From the NCBI GenBank assembly GCA_013298595.1, contig JAAFIG010000002.1, positions 204,781 to 268,780 on the forward strand: a DNA stretch of 64,000 nt, given 5' to 3'. Both the position numbers and the translations under genes were made by a program. Positions 52,462-61,058 of the stretch are shown here, piece after piece. Position 1 is the first letter of the stretch. Every line of letters starts with the position of its first letter. The notes beneath the pieces were generated by a model. That model saw only the letters and a program-made list of their open reading frames with translations, was not told the DNA's origin and did no database searches. The DNA comes from Deinococcales bacterium. GTDB taxonomy: Bacteria; Deinococcota; Deinococci; Deinococcales; JAAFIG01.

Positions 52462-55356
52462 GTGAAACCGCGTTTGTGTTTGCTGGGTCAACCAAGGCTC
52501 GAGCAGGATGGACAAGTGGTGTTGTTACCGCTGGATAAGGTGTTGTGGTTATTGGTTTTGGTGGTTTTCTCAGCCGATTGGGTGCGTCGTGTGGATGTGG
52601 CAAATCTGCTTTGGGATGATGGTGATACCAATTTGGTTTCTAAACGAATGCGGCAATTGTTGTACCGCGCAAAGAATTTGGGTTTAGCGGCTGGCTTAGA
52701 AGTCCAGACGCAGCGTTTGCGTTGGGTTGGTTCGTCTGATTTGCTCGAGTGGCGTGAGGCATTACAAAATGCTGATGATGCAACAGCTTTTGCTCTTGCC
52801 CGAGGAGGTCTGCTTGAGGGCTTAGAGGTGACAGATTCGGAGTTTGCGGCGTGGTTAGAACTTGAACGACAATCTTTTTTAGTGCAACATCAGCAATCAG
52901 CCTTGCGTTTAGCTGTTTCGCTCGAGTCTCAAGGTTTGTTTGAGCAGGCTTTTGTTGTCTTGGAACGTTTGGTTAATTTGTTACCCCTCGAGCAGACATT
53001 GGTACTCGAGGGGTTGCGTTTGGCACGTTTGGCTGGGCTTGTGCGGCGTGGCTTGGATTTGTTTGAGGGACATCAAAAAGAATTGGCTTTGCTTGAGGAA
53101 GTGCCTAATAGCGAAATAGTGTTAGCGGTGCAGCAACTCGAGGGGGCTGTATCCGAGTCTGCCCCTGTTGCCCAGCGACATTTGCCGCGTTTACTTAATC
53201 CATTATTTGGGCGTGAACTCGAGGTGCAAACAATTCAAACATGGTTGATAGAGGGTGGACGTTTACTGAGTGTGGTTGGTGTGGGTGGTATTGGTAAGAC
53301 TTCTTTGGCGCTCGAGGCGTTGCGAGATACCTCGGCAGTGTTTGTGCCTTTGGCTGGTTTTACAGGGAAAAGTTTAATCTCGAGTGTGGCAGCGGCTTTG
53401 GGTGTGGTGTTATCAGGGCAAAGTGACGCAGCGACTGAATTATTGGCTTGGTTGCAACGTAAACCAACTCGGGTTTTGTTGCTCGATAATATCGAGCAAT
53501 GCTTAGATGCCACTCGAGATTTTTTGCGCTTAATTGCGCCAACGGCATGGCGTGTACTGCTGACTTCACGGCAGAAATTGGCTTTGCGCGATGAGCAAAT
53601 CCTTGAACTTGAGGGCTTGGCTTTGCCCGCAGATCAAACAGATTTTGCTTGTGCCAGTGCGCGTTTATTTATAGCTGCTGCTCGCCGAGCTGTCCCGCGT
53701 TGGCAGCTAGCTATAACCGAAGGTCAAGCTTTGGTGCGTTTGTGTCGTTTGCTGGCAGGGACACCACTGGCACTCGAGTTAGCGGCGGCTTGGTTACGGG
53801 TTTTGCCGCTGTCAGAAGTGACTACTGAAGTTGAACGCAATTTGGATTTTCTCGAGGGTGGTCTGCTTGATTTACCAGCGCAGCAAGATGGTTTGCGTGC
53901 AGTTTTTACGCATTCATTTGCGCTTTTAAGCGTTTCTCAACAACAAGCCTTAGCGCGGTTAGCAATTTTTCGGGGTGGCTTTACTCGAGCAGCAGCTTTA
54001 GAAGTCACCCAAGTTTCGCATCGAGATTTACTGGGTTTATTTGATGCGAGTTTGCTGCGCCGCGATACCAGCACCGATAGATGGCTGCTGCACGAACTGA
54101 TTCGTCAGTATGCCGAGGAGCACCTACGAGCCAATTTGCTCGAGTGGCAAGTAGTTGCTGAGGCTCATGCTAAATTTTACTTGCGTTTAGCTCGGGAAAC
54201 ACCAGCGCATTTATTACTCGAGGATGTTGATAATTTTCGGGCAGTGCTAACTTGGTCTTTGTCTGGCGAAGAAGCGGCTCAGGCACTTGAATTAACCATA
54301 TTGTTACGGGCTTTTTGGTCTGGACGTGGCTTGGTGCAAGAAGCTATTGCTTGGTTGACAACAGCGCTGGATTTATATCTACCAACCGATGAATTAGCGG
54401 TGCGTGGACGCATGGTTTTTGCCGAGTTTTTGCAAACCCAAGGGCAATCTGCGGCAGCACAAGCTCAACTCGGGGTGGCGTTGCAGCAGAGTCAAGTTTT
54501 GTTGCGTTCTGATCTCGAGGCATTGTGCTTAACAGTGTTTGCTCGCATAGATCATCGGATCAGTCAGTACGAATCAGCAATGCAGCATTGCCAAATGGCA
54601 ATGCAAATAGCGGGTCAGGATATCCCGAGTCAAGCGGCTGCGCTGCGCTGGCTCGGGCGTGCCGAAATTTTTCAAGGCGATTTAGACGATGCTACCAAAC
54701 ATACCGAAGCTGCTTTGCAGATGTATCGGCAACTTAACGATCACGAAGCCATTGCCCACTGCTTAAACTCATTAGCTTTAATTGCCATTGAACGCAAAGA
54801 TTTTGCTGTGGCTCGAGCTTGTTTTCTCGAGGCATTAGCTTTGCATCAGCGTTACCAAGAAAAACATGGTCAGGCACTGAATTTAACAGGTATGGGTTGG
54901 CTCGAGATGTTGGTTGGTAATCTCGAGGCAGCGCAGGTTTACACGTTGCAAAGTTTAGAGATGCAAATCGAACTTGGGCATGTGTGGGAAGCATTAAACG
55001 CTCAACTTAATCTTGGGCATATCGCGTATCGTTTGAATCAGTTGCTACAAGCCAAGCAGTATTACCATAAAGTATTGCGTCAAGCGGCAGATATCCAAGC
55101 GATTAGTTTGCAGCTCGAGGCATTGGTGGGTCTAGCTTATGTTCATCAATCCGAGCCGATATTCGCAGCCGAATTACTAGGTGTAGCACTTGGGCATTCG
55201 CAAACCAATAATGAAATTGTTTCTTTTGCTCAGGATATTGTCGGGCAACTGACTAAACTGCTTAGTGCAAACTATCAAATAGCTTTGCAACGCGGTTCCA
55301 CTCGAGGACTTGAGGCAACCCAAACATGGTTATTAACCGAGGTTGCTCGAGTTTAG
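52462..55356 (+). CDS. BTAD/NB-ARC/TPR transcriptional regulator
   Basis: This 964-residue protein has an N-terminal winged helix and BTAD domain (PRLCLLGQPRLEQDGQVVLL to about 230), an NB-ARC/STAND ATPase with P-loop GVGGIGKTS near 273-281, LLLDNIEQ, LLTSRQKL and GTPLALELAAAWLRVLP, a winged helix (LARLAIFRGGFTRAAAL), and a C-terminal TPR half. It is a ligand-gated transcription activator of the AfsR/MalT general plan. The GTG start at 52462 is supported by TAGTAT six bases upstream. Its target is unknown. It may be compared with the regulator at 1-2801. Confidence 0.88.
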   Translation: MKPRLCLLGQPRLEQDGQVVLLPLDKVLWLLVLVVFSADWVRRVDVANLLWDDGDTNLVSKRMRQLLYRAKNLGLAAGLEVQTQRLRWVGSSDLLEWREALQNADDATAFALARGGLLEGLEVTDSEFAAWLELERQSFLVQHQQSALRLAVSLESQGLFEQAFVVLERLVNLLPLEQTLVLEGLRLARLAGLVRRGLDLFEGHQKELALLEEVPNSEIVLAVQQLEGAVSESAPVAQRHLPRLLNPLFGRELEVQTIQTWLIEGGRLLSVVGVGGIGKTSLALEALRDTSAVFVPLAGFTGKSLISSVAAALGVVLSGQSDAATELLAWLQRKPTRVLLLDNIEQCLDATRDFLRLIAPTAWRVLLTSRQKLALRDEQILELEGLALPADQTDFACASARLFIAAARRAVPRWQLAITEGQALVRLCRLLAGTPLALELAAAWLRVLPLSEVTTEVERNLDFLEGGLLDLPAQQDGLRAVFTHSFALLSVSQQQALARLAIFRGGFTRAAALEVTQVSHRDLLGLFDASLLRRDTSTDRWLLHELIRQYAEEHLRANLLEWQVVAEAHAKFYLRLARETPAHLLLEDVDNFRAVLTWSLSGEEAAQALELTILLRAFWSGRGLVQEAIAWLTTALDLYLPTDELAVRGRMVFAEFLQTQGQSAAAQAQLGVALQQSQVLLRSDLEALCLTVFARIDHRISQYESAMQHCQMAMQIAGQDIPSQAAALRWLGRAEIFQGDLDDATKHTEAALQMYRQLNDHEAIAHCLNSLALIAIERKDFAVARACFLEALALHQRYQEKHGQALNLTGMGWLEMLVGNLEAAQVYTLQSLEMQIELGHVWEALNAQLNLGHIAYRLNQLLQAKQYYHKVLRQAADIQAISLQLEALVGLAYVHQSEPIFAAELLGVALGHSQTNNEIVSFAQDIVGQLTKLLSANYQIALQRGSTRGLEATQTWLLTEVARV

Positions 55357-55530
55357 TTTTGCTTGGCTGGTTTGTGGCATAATCTTAGAATCAAATTAGA
55401 CTGACTCCAAACAAACGCTTGTTCGTATTTTTTGGTACATCAGCTTTTTTGCCCTACCCGATATGCTGCTTCACCTCGAGATACCTCGAGCTTTGTTTTT
55501 ACAAAAGCCCCATTTCATTCGGAGGAATGT

Positions 55531-57042
55531 ATGAAGAAACTAGCAGTACTAGCAGTTGTTCCATTCGCCGCGCTTCTGATGGCGCAATCGTCTCAAGTTG
55601 CTCCTGTTCGTGGTGGTAATTTAGTTGTGGCAATGAATGTCGAACCTGCTTTTTTAGATCCAAGCCAAGGCGCAGGGGCAGAAATTGTTCGTATGATGCA
55701 CCAAAACGTACTCGAGGGTTTATTGGGTATTGCCGAAAATGGGCGACTCGTACCACAATTAGCAGCAACCATGCCAATGGTTTCGGCAGACCGTACAACC
55801 TATACGTTTAAGCTTAAACGTGGTGTTAAATTCCATAATGGTAGCGCTTTAACCAGCGCCGATGTCAAAGTGAAATTTGATGTTGCTAAAGACCCAAAAA
55901 GTGGTCATAACAGCGGTGTTTACTACGCTGGTATCTCGAGTGTCAGTACCCCAGACCCTTTAACTGTGGTGATTAAACTCGAGAAAGCCAATAACGAATT
56001 CTTATATAATCTCGCCCAATCAGAAAGCACCATCGAACCAGGCGAATTATTTGCCACACCAGCAGGACGTGAAAAACTAAAAACAGCGCCAATTGGTACA
56101 GGACCATTTAAACTCGAGGCTTGGAATCGTGGTGTCAATGTGCAATTGGCTCGTAATACCTCATATTATGTCTCGAGCTTGCCATACTTAGACGAAGTGA
56201 CATTTCGTTTCCTTGGCGATGACCAAAATGCCAAAGTTGCAGGCTTGCGTTCAGGTGATATTGATGTGATTGCCTACAACGTACCTGCCGAGCAAGCCGA
56301 TACATTGAAAAAAGATTTTAATTTATATGTCGGCAACTCGAGTGGTGAGATCACGGTTTCAATGAATAATAAACGTAAACCCTTTGATGATATTCGGGTA
56401 CGTAAAGCTTTTAATTTAGCAATGGATAAAAAAGCTATTGTGCAAGGCGGTTTTTTTGGTTACGGCACAATTATTGGTAGTTTTAACTCACCAGGTCAGC
56501 AGTATTATGTTGATTTAGCTAACCGTAACAGCTTTAACCCCGAACAAGCCAAAAAATTACTCGAGCAAGCTGGTCAGCGTAACGTAAAAGTGAAGTTTAC
56601 AGTAGCAAACGAATTCCCAATCGAGCGTCGTACTGCCGAAATTTACGCGCAACAACTGGCGAATGTTGGTGTGACTGCCGAGATCGAACTTGTCCCATTT
56701 AATACTTGGATTCAAAAAGTTTTCCTCAGTAAAGATTACGATATGACCATTATCGGACATGCCGAAGGGTTTGATCTCGAGCGTTATGCACGTGATGGCT
56801 ATTACTTTAATTGGGATAACGCAGCGTACAAAGCCTTGTACGAAAAAGCTTTGGTTGCCAGTACCGATTCCGAGCGTTACCGCTTATACGCTGCTATGCA
56901 AATTATGCTGGCGGATAAAGTTCCTGGTGTCTGGGCATTTAGCGCACCTTACATTGCGGCAAGTCGCAAAAATGTTTATGGTTGGTGGGCTTCGCAACCA
57001 ACCCCAAATGCCAATGTTGTACGTGTGTTTAAAACCAAGTAA
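55531..57042 (+). CDS. ABC transporter substrate-binding protein, family 5 (peptide/nickel type)
   Basis: This 503-residue exported binding protein has a signal peptide (MKKLAVLAVVPFAALLMAQ), then RGGNLVVAMNVEPAFLDPSQG, LVPQLAATMP, TYTFKLKRGVKFHNGSALTSADVK (in pieces), GTGPFKLEAW, and FDDIRVRKAFNLAMDKKAIV. ATG 55531 follows GGAGGA. No permease or ATPase gene is adjacent, so it is an orphan receptor. The peptide-type substrate is inferred from family. A strong terminator follows. Confidence 0.9.
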   Translation: MKKLAVLAVVPFAALLMAQSSQVAPVRGGNLVVAMNVEPAFLDPSQGAGAEIVRMMHQNVLEGLLGIAENGRLVPQLAATMPMVSADRTTYTFKLKRGVKFHNGSALTSADVKVKFDVAKDPKSGHNSGVYYAGISSVSTPDPLTVVIKLEKANNEFLYNLAQSESTIEPGELFATPAGREKLKTAPIGTGPFKLEAWNRGVNVQLARNTSYYVSSLPYLDEVTFRFLGDDQNAKVAGLRSGDIDVIAYNVPAEQADTLKKDFNLYVGNSSGEITVSMNNKRKPFDDIRVRKAFNLAMDKKAIVQGGFFGYGTIIGSFNSPGQQYYVDLANRNSFNPEQAKKLLEQAGQRNVKVKFTVANEFPIERRTAEIYAQQLANVGVTAEIELVPFNTWIQKVFLSKDYDMTIIGHAEGFDLERYARDGYYFNWDNAAYKALYEKALVASTDSERYRLYAAMQIMLADKVPGVWAFSAPYIAASRKNVYGWWASQPTPNANVVRVFKTK

Positions 57043-57056
57043 ATTTGTATTCTTTG

Positions 57057-57090
57057 AAAGGACGAAAGTTTTGCTTTCGTCCTTTTTCTT
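57057..57090 (+). terminator. Intrinsic terminator of the solute-binding protein gene
   Basis: AAAGGACGAAAG (57057-57068), a 5-nt loop and CTTTCGTCCTTT (57074-57085) form a perfect 12-bp stem followed by TTCTT in a T-rich tract. It comes 15 bases after the stop codon. Confidence 0.92.
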
Positions 57091-57111
57091 TTGACATTCG
57101 TCAAATACAAT
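57091..57111 (+). promoter_or_regulatory. -10 box and TTGAC/GTCAA palindrome before the dipeptidase operon
   Basis: TTGACATTCGTCAA (57091-57104) is an inverted repeat; TACAAT (57106-57111) lies six bases before the ATG at 57118. The TTGACA is only nine bases from the -10, so it is not a -35; it looks more like an operator. Confidence 0.4.
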
Positions 57112-57117
57112 GTAGCC

Positions 57118-57459
57118 ATGAGTCAATCCGAAATAGTTGTTGAACCTGGTGGTTGGGCAACATTTGCCGAGGGTAAAGAAGCCATTGAGTTCATGACCTT
57201 AGCCGAACTCGAGGCGTGGAGTGGGAAAACCCAACCGAGTTTATTGCCGTTGTCTGGTTGGGCAATTCCACTTGGTTTTGTTCTATTTTTTGTGTTGCAG
57301 TTCAATCCAATTTTGCAATTATTGGCAGTGTTGGTGGCAATGTACGGTATCATTGCGATTGTTGCAAATCGTAGTAAAGCTGCCGACTACAAAGCCGAAG
57401 TATATCGGCGTTGGGTGCAAGATAAAGCAGCACAAATGGAAGATGAGGCTCGAGTATGA
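57118..57459 (+). CDS. Small two-helix membrane protein
   Basis: This 113-residue protein starts MSQSEIVVEPGGWATFAEG and has two adjacent hydrophobic helices (WAIPLGFVLFFVLQF, LLAVLVAMYGIIAIVA) and a charged C-terminus. I do not recognise a family. The ATG at 57118 is leaderless by the TACAAT box. Its stop overlaps the dipeptidase start (ATGA), so the two are coupled. Confidence 0.75.
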   Translation: MSQSEIVVEPGGWATFAEGKEAIEFMTLAELEAWSGKTQPSLLPLSGWAIPLGFVLFFVLQFNPILQLLAVLVAMYGIIAIVANRSKAADYKAEVYRRWVQDKAAQMEDEARV

Positions 57460-58502
57460 TTATAGATGGTCATTTAGATTTGGCTTTTGGTGTGCTCGAG
57501 TATCAACGCGATCTCGAGCACAAGACCCCACAGGAAATTCGGGTACTCGAGCATCATTTGCAACCTTTAGATCGGGGTTTATGCACAACAACCCTATCCG
57601 AAATGCGGCGTGGTGGTGTGGCAGTGGCTTTTGCCACAATTTTTGCTGAACCAAAGGTGCTTTGGACAAAACCTAACGAAATCAATCCCAATGGTTACAC
57701 CACACCTGATGAAGCCCACGCACAAGGTGTGCAACAACTCGAGGTCTATGAGGGTTGGGCGGCTCGAGGAGCAGTGCGGTTGATTAAAAGCCAAGCCGAT
57801 TTAACAGCCCATCTGACCTTGTGGCAATCGGATCAAATACCAGGACTTGTGATTCTAATGGAAGGTGCCGATCCGATTCGCTCTCCTGACGAACTTGGGT
57901 TTTGGTTTGACCGTGGCGTACGAATTATTGGCACAAGTTGGGGACGAACTCGGTACGCTGGCGGTACCGAAATGCCAGGTGGTTTAACTGCTCTTGGGCG
58001 CGAACTGGTCGCAGCTATCGAACATCAAAAGATGATTTTAGATATCAGCCACCAAAGCTGGGAAGCTTTCTGGGATACCTTAGATATTGGCATCTCGAGA
58101 ATGATCGCTTCGCATAGCAATGCTTTTAAGCACCGTCCAACCACCAATCGGCACTTAACCGATGCCATGCTGCACGAAATCGCGGCTCGAGATGGACGGG
58201 TTGGAGTTGTCCTTTTTAATGCCTTCCTAGAGGCGCGTTGGTCTCGAGAAAACCCTGAGGTACAAGTCACATTTTCGCATCAAGTCAGAAAACACTTTGA
58301 ACATATGGCAAGTATTCTTGGTTGGCAACGCCTAGGCATTGGCTCAGATTCCGATGGTGGACTTGGTAGTCTCGAGTGTCCAGAAGGCTATGACACCATT
58401 GCCGATTTAAGCAAAGTAGCAGATGCTGTTCCGCTCGAGCATCGGGCTGGGGTGCTTGGCGAGAATTGGTTACGGTTTTTGCAACAACACTTACCAAAAT
58501 AA
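57456..58502 (+). CDS. Membrane-type dipeptidase (renal dipeptidase, M19)
   Basis: This 348-residue zinc peptidase has the binuclear metal ligands HLDLAFG (His-x-Asp), VILMEGADPI (Glu), LDISHQSWEAF and ASHSNAF (His), plus IGSDSDGGLG. It hydrolyses dipeptides, including D-amino-acid ones in relatives. No signal peptide is seen, so it is cytoplasmic. It follows a small membrane protein by ATGA overlap. Confidence 0.93.
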   Translation: MIIDGHLDLAFGVLEYQRDLEHKTPQEIRVLEHHLQPLDRGLCTTTLSEMRRGGVAVAFATIFAEPKVLWTKPNEINPNGYTTPDEAHAQGVQQLEVYEGWAARGAVRLIKSQADLTAHLTLWQSDQIPGLVILMEGADPIRSPDELGFWFDRGVRIIGTSWGRTRYAGGTEMPGGLTALGRELVAAIEHQKMILDISHQSWEAFWDTLDIGISRMIASHSNAFKHRPTTNRHLTDAMLHEIAARDGRVGVVLFNAFLEARWSRENPEVQVTFSHQVRKHFEHMASILGWQRLGIGSDSDGGLGSLECPEGYDTIADLSKVADAVPLEHRAGVLGENWLRFLQQHLPK

Positions 58503-58529
58503 AAGTATCGCCTGTAATCAGGCGATACT
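58495..58529 (-). terminator. Hairpin terminator after the lipoprotein gene
   Basis: AGTATCGCCTG and CAGGCGATACT (58504-58529) form a perfect 11-bp stem with a 4-nt loop. Read on the minus strand it is followed by TTTTATTTT, so it should end the lipoprotein transcript; on the plus strand the T-tract is weak. Confidence 0.8.
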
Positions 58530-58538
58530 CGAGTTGCT

Positions 58539-59003
58539 TTACGGAATAACGGCTGCTCCAATAGTAATGGTAGCAGGCAATCTCTTTGTAACATCGTTGC
58601 TGCGAAGCACAAAGTTAAAACTTCGGGCTGTAACAAGTGGTGCATCTGCTGCAATAGCAATCATGAGATCTTTTGTGCCAACGCCAATAGCTTGTGGATT
58701 CACTCCAGAGGCAGCAGCATTGGTGCGGCAAGCTGCAAAAACATCAAATTCGGCTGTTGTTGGTTTAGAAATGGTGACACCAGTTGGTGCATTCTCGAGT
58801 GAGACAGTCACTTTACCTGTGCTAAACGATCCTAAACCACAAACGCTGACATTGATCCCATCGGCACTGTTCTGGTTGACATTAAAAACAGCGGTGTCCA
58901 CAAGTGGATCGTAAATAGCTGTGAAATTCTGGGTAATTGGTGGGGGCAAACATCCTGTGATTGCTGCGGCTAAGCCAATACTAAAAACCATTTTTAATTT
59001 CAT
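58539..59003 (-). CDS. Hypothetical lipoprotein
   Basis: This 154-residue protein has a lipobox (MKLKMVFSIGLAAAITGC, cleavage before Cys18) and a beta-rich body with two further cysteines (VSVCGLG, FAACRTN). It resembles small Ig-like or BACON-like domains of exported proteins, but I do not recognise a family. It ends next to a bidirectional-looking hairpin. CTCGAG is present but sparse. Confidence 0.75.
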   Translation of the reverse strand: MKLKMVFSIGLAAAITGCLPPPITQNFTAIYDPLVDTAVFNVNQNSADGINVSVCGLGSFSTGKVTVSLENAPTGVTISKPTTAEFDVFAACRTNAAASGVNPQAIGVGTKDLMIAIAADAPLVTARSFNFVLRSNDVTKRLPATITIGAAVIP

Positions 59004-59082
59004 AAACTCCTCTTTCTCTCGAATTCGTCTCGAGTTTCAAGTACTGTACCCGTTGGTACTGATGACAAGATGACAACCTTAT

Positions 59083-59487
59083 TTATGAATTCTTTCGATT
59101 TGCTTTTTGCGTGGCTGAAACCACCATGTTTTCTCGAGTGGTTGCTTGTGGTGCAGCAGCTTGCACTTTGATACTACCAGCCCCAAAATAAGCACCTAAG
59201 GCATCAGCAACCCAATCCCAAAAACTTGCGTCGCGCATGGGTACAAAACTCTGATGGATTTCATCAGTGATGCCATATAAGGCACCCATTAAAAAACCAA
59301 GTCGAGGATTATTCAAAGCTCGGGAAAGTAAAAAACCAAGTAAGGCATAACTAAAAAAATGGGCAGCTTTGTCGTATGGAGCGGGTAAACCAACTTCGTT
59401 CCCTGATCGGCTCGAGGCATGCCAGATTAGCCCAACGTGTACATACGCAAGCAACCACCAGCCCATTTTGAAAACGCGTTGCGTCAC
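59083..59487 (-). CDS. VanZ-like family membrane protein
   Basis: This 134-residue protein matches VanZ-like proteins: YDKAAHFFSYALLGFLLSRAL, LGFLMGALYGITDEIHQSFVPMRDASFWDWVADALGA (in pieces). It has about three membrane helices. Function is unknown apart from distant resemblance to teicoplanin-resistance VanZ. The GTG at 59487 is preceded by TACGAT seven bases upstream, a leaderless arrangement. Confidence 0.85.
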   Translation of the reverse strand: MTQRVFKMGWWLLAYVHVGLIWHASSRSGNEVGLPAPYDKAAHFFSYALLGFLLSRALNNPRLGFLMGALYGITDEIHQSFVPMRDASFWDWVADALGAYFGAGSIKVQAAAPQATTRENMVVSATQKANRKNS

Positions 59488-59532
59488 TGGTGTTATCGTA
59501 CCAAAAGGCGAAGGGTGAAAAGCTAGAAGCTC

Positions 59533-59949
59533 TTAGCTTTTAGCTTCTCCATGCTCCACCAATTCAATCAGTGTGCCTGCACCCCATTTAGGATGTAAAA
59601 AGACAACTCGAGTACCTGCTCGTCCAGGTCTGGGTTCTGCGTTAAGAAAAATTGCTCCTGTTTGCTCGAGTTTCTCAATTTCGGCTTCAAGATTATGCAC
59701 ACGCAAGGCAATGTGGTGCATTCCAGCGCCGCGTTTCTCGAGAAAAACAGCAATTGGGCTGCTGGGGTCGGTTGGCATCAGTAATTCAATCAGATTATCG
59801 CCTGCTTGAAAGGCTCGAACCATGACTTTTTGACTTGGGATTGCTTCGTCAGGCAAAGCCGTTAAACCAATTGCCAGATAAGGTGCGCTGCCAATCTCGA
59901 GGTCTGGTGTGGCAATGCCAATATGATCAATTGGGTAGGGGAGAGTCAT
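59533..59949 (-). CDS. mce: Methylmalonyl-CoA epimerase
   Basis: This 138-residue vicinal-oxygen-chelate protein has DHIGIATPDLE, VRAFQAGDNLIELLMPT, GAGMHHIALRVHNLEAEIEKL and RVVFLHPKWGAGTLIELVEH. It interconverts (S)- and (R)-methylmalonyl-CoA for the B12-dependent mutase, which fits the B12 uptake genes elsewhere in the window. ATG 59949 has TATACT six bases upstream. Other VOC enzymes are possible but the motif set and length fit this one. Confidence 0.88.
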   Translation of the reverse strand: MTLPYPIDHIGIATPDLEIGSAPYLAIGLTALPDEAIPSQKVMVRAFQAGDNLIELLMPTDPSSPIAVFLEKRGAGMHHIALRVHNLEAEIEKLEQTGAIFLNAEPRPGRAGTRVVFLHPKWGAGTLIELVEHGEAKS

Positions 59950-59968
59950 AAGCAAAGTATAAAAGGTT

Positions 59969-60004
59969 AAAGCAGCAAGGGGTGAACATTTCCCTTGCTG
60001 CTTT
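59969..60004 (-). terminator. Hairpin terminator of the YbjN-domain gene
   Basis: AAAGCAGCAAGGG and CCCTTGCTGCTTT form a 13-bp stem around 10 nt. On the minus strand it is followed by TTTAACCTTTTA, ending the YbjN transcript just before the epimerase -10 box. Confidence 0.75.
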
Positions 60005-60021
60005 GATTTGTAAACTTATTT

Positions 60022-60489
60022 TTAAGCTTGAACTTGAGCTTGTTCTTGCTCTGAAGGTGGGGTGACACCTTCAAGGGTTGCGTAATCATCTTGGAAGTGC
60101 ACCAATGCACCACCGAAAATGGTTTCAAATAATTCTTCTGGGAATGGCATAAACGATGGGTAAAAACCAATGTACTCGAGGAACATATTGCCGTCCTCGT
60201 CCATGCTACGAGTAAAGGCGCGTTCGCGGTTTCGGACATTCATCATTTCGACCACGGCTGCTCGACGACCACGGTATTGATTATGGGTCACGCAGGTAAT
60301 CTCGAGTCGGCTTGTACCACCTTGGGCATCGTTGAGCGACAGAATAACACCTGCATCGCCCATTTCAAATTTCCAGTTCATACGAATAAATCGGTTGCCA
60401 TTTTGGGTTTCGATTTCGTGGTTGACTTCGCGTTTTTTCAGATACGCTGCGAGGGTTTCGAGGGTCAATAATGGGGTGATGTCTGCCAT
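60022..60489 (-). CDS. YbjN domain-containing protein
   Basis: This 155-residue protein has the YbjN/type III secretion chaperone-like fold: LETLAAYLKKREVNHEIE, VILSLNDAQGG, CVTHNQYRGRRAAVVEMMN, FLEYIGFYPSFMPFPEELFETIFG. The C-terminus is Gln/Glu-rich. Function is unknown; homologs are common in Actinobacteria, cyanobacteria and Deinococcota. It is monocistronic with a clear terminator. Confidence 0.8.
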   Translation of the reverse strand: MADITPLLTLETLAAYLKKREVNHEIETQNGNRFIRMNWKFEMGDAGVILSLNDAQGGTSRLEITCVTHNQYRGRRAAVVEMMNVRNRERAFTRSMDEDGNMFLEYIGFYPSFMPFPEELFETIFGGALVHFQDDYATLEGVTPPSEQEQAQVQA

Positions 60490-60568
60490 AGCCCGAGGAG
60501 TTTACCAGTTCTTGTCAAAAAGGCAAAGGGCGAAAGGCAAAAATCCCTTCGCACCTACCTTTTGTTTT

Positions 60569-60706
60569 AAATACCTCCTTGAAATGTTTTAGCGTTTTTT
60601 GCTAAAACATTTCCGACTAACAGGAATAAGGACAAGGTATCTACCGCTGTAATGGCAGAATTGCCGCTTTTTGAAAATTCTAAAATGAAAGCGGTAGATA
60701 CTTAAC
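60569..60706. repeat. Structured repeat element A, copy 2 (simple form)
   Basis: It contains TGTTTTAGCG/TTTTTT/GCTAAAACA (60585-60607) and the outer hairpin GTATCTACCGCT / AGCGGTAGATAC (60638-60701), enclosing GAAAATTCTAAAATG. Its end covers the stop codon of the DUF2089 gene (60702-60704). It lacks the nested element B seen in the copy at 12253-12423. Confidence 0.75.
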
Positions 60707-61058
60707 TCTTTTTAATGCGTTGCAGCGCTTCTTGGAAACTCAGTTCGCCTCGTTCGAGTTGCTGTAAAATATCGTTGCTGTTTGGGTGTTCGGGTTCGCC
60801 TAGAGCTTCAACAATGGCATCAAGTCTGGCTCTGGCAGTGTTGTAACTGACTCCGAGTACTTCAGCAAGGCGCTGCACATTGCCTCGGAAACGCAACAGC
60901 AAACCTGCAAACTCGAGTTGCTCAAAGGTTAGTTTACCAATCCAACCAAAAGCAAATTCGCCTTCGAGTACCAATCCGCGTTGTTTATTCTCGAGCCGAG
61001 TGACGGTTAGTTCTTCGCCTGTTATTGGGTCTTTGGTGATTAACGGGTAGCGGTTCAT
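60702..61058 (-). CDS. DUF2089 family protein
   Basis: This 118-residue protein has the DUF2089 pattern: CP-like start YPLITKDPITGEELTVTRLE, GEFAFGWIGKLTFEQLEFAGLLLRFRGNVQRLAEVLGVSYNTARARLDAIVEALG (in pieces). It looks like a helix-turn-helix-type DNA-binding unit. It lacks the N-terminal zinc cysteines present in some relatives. Its ATG overlaps the stop of the upstream repeat protein gene as ATGA. It is probably a regulator co-expressed with that protein. Confidence 0.85.
   Translation of the reverse strand: MNRYPLITKDPITGEELTVTRLENKQRGLVLEGEFAFGWIGKLTFEQLEFAGLLLRFRGNVQRLAEVLGVSYNTARARLDAIVEALGEPEHPNSNDILQQLERGELSFQEALQRIKKS

Noticed and set aside
57091-57096. TTGACA as a -35 element for the dipeptidase operon
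   Set aside because: Only nine bases separate it from TACAAT; it is better explained as half of a TTGAC/GTCAA palindrome.
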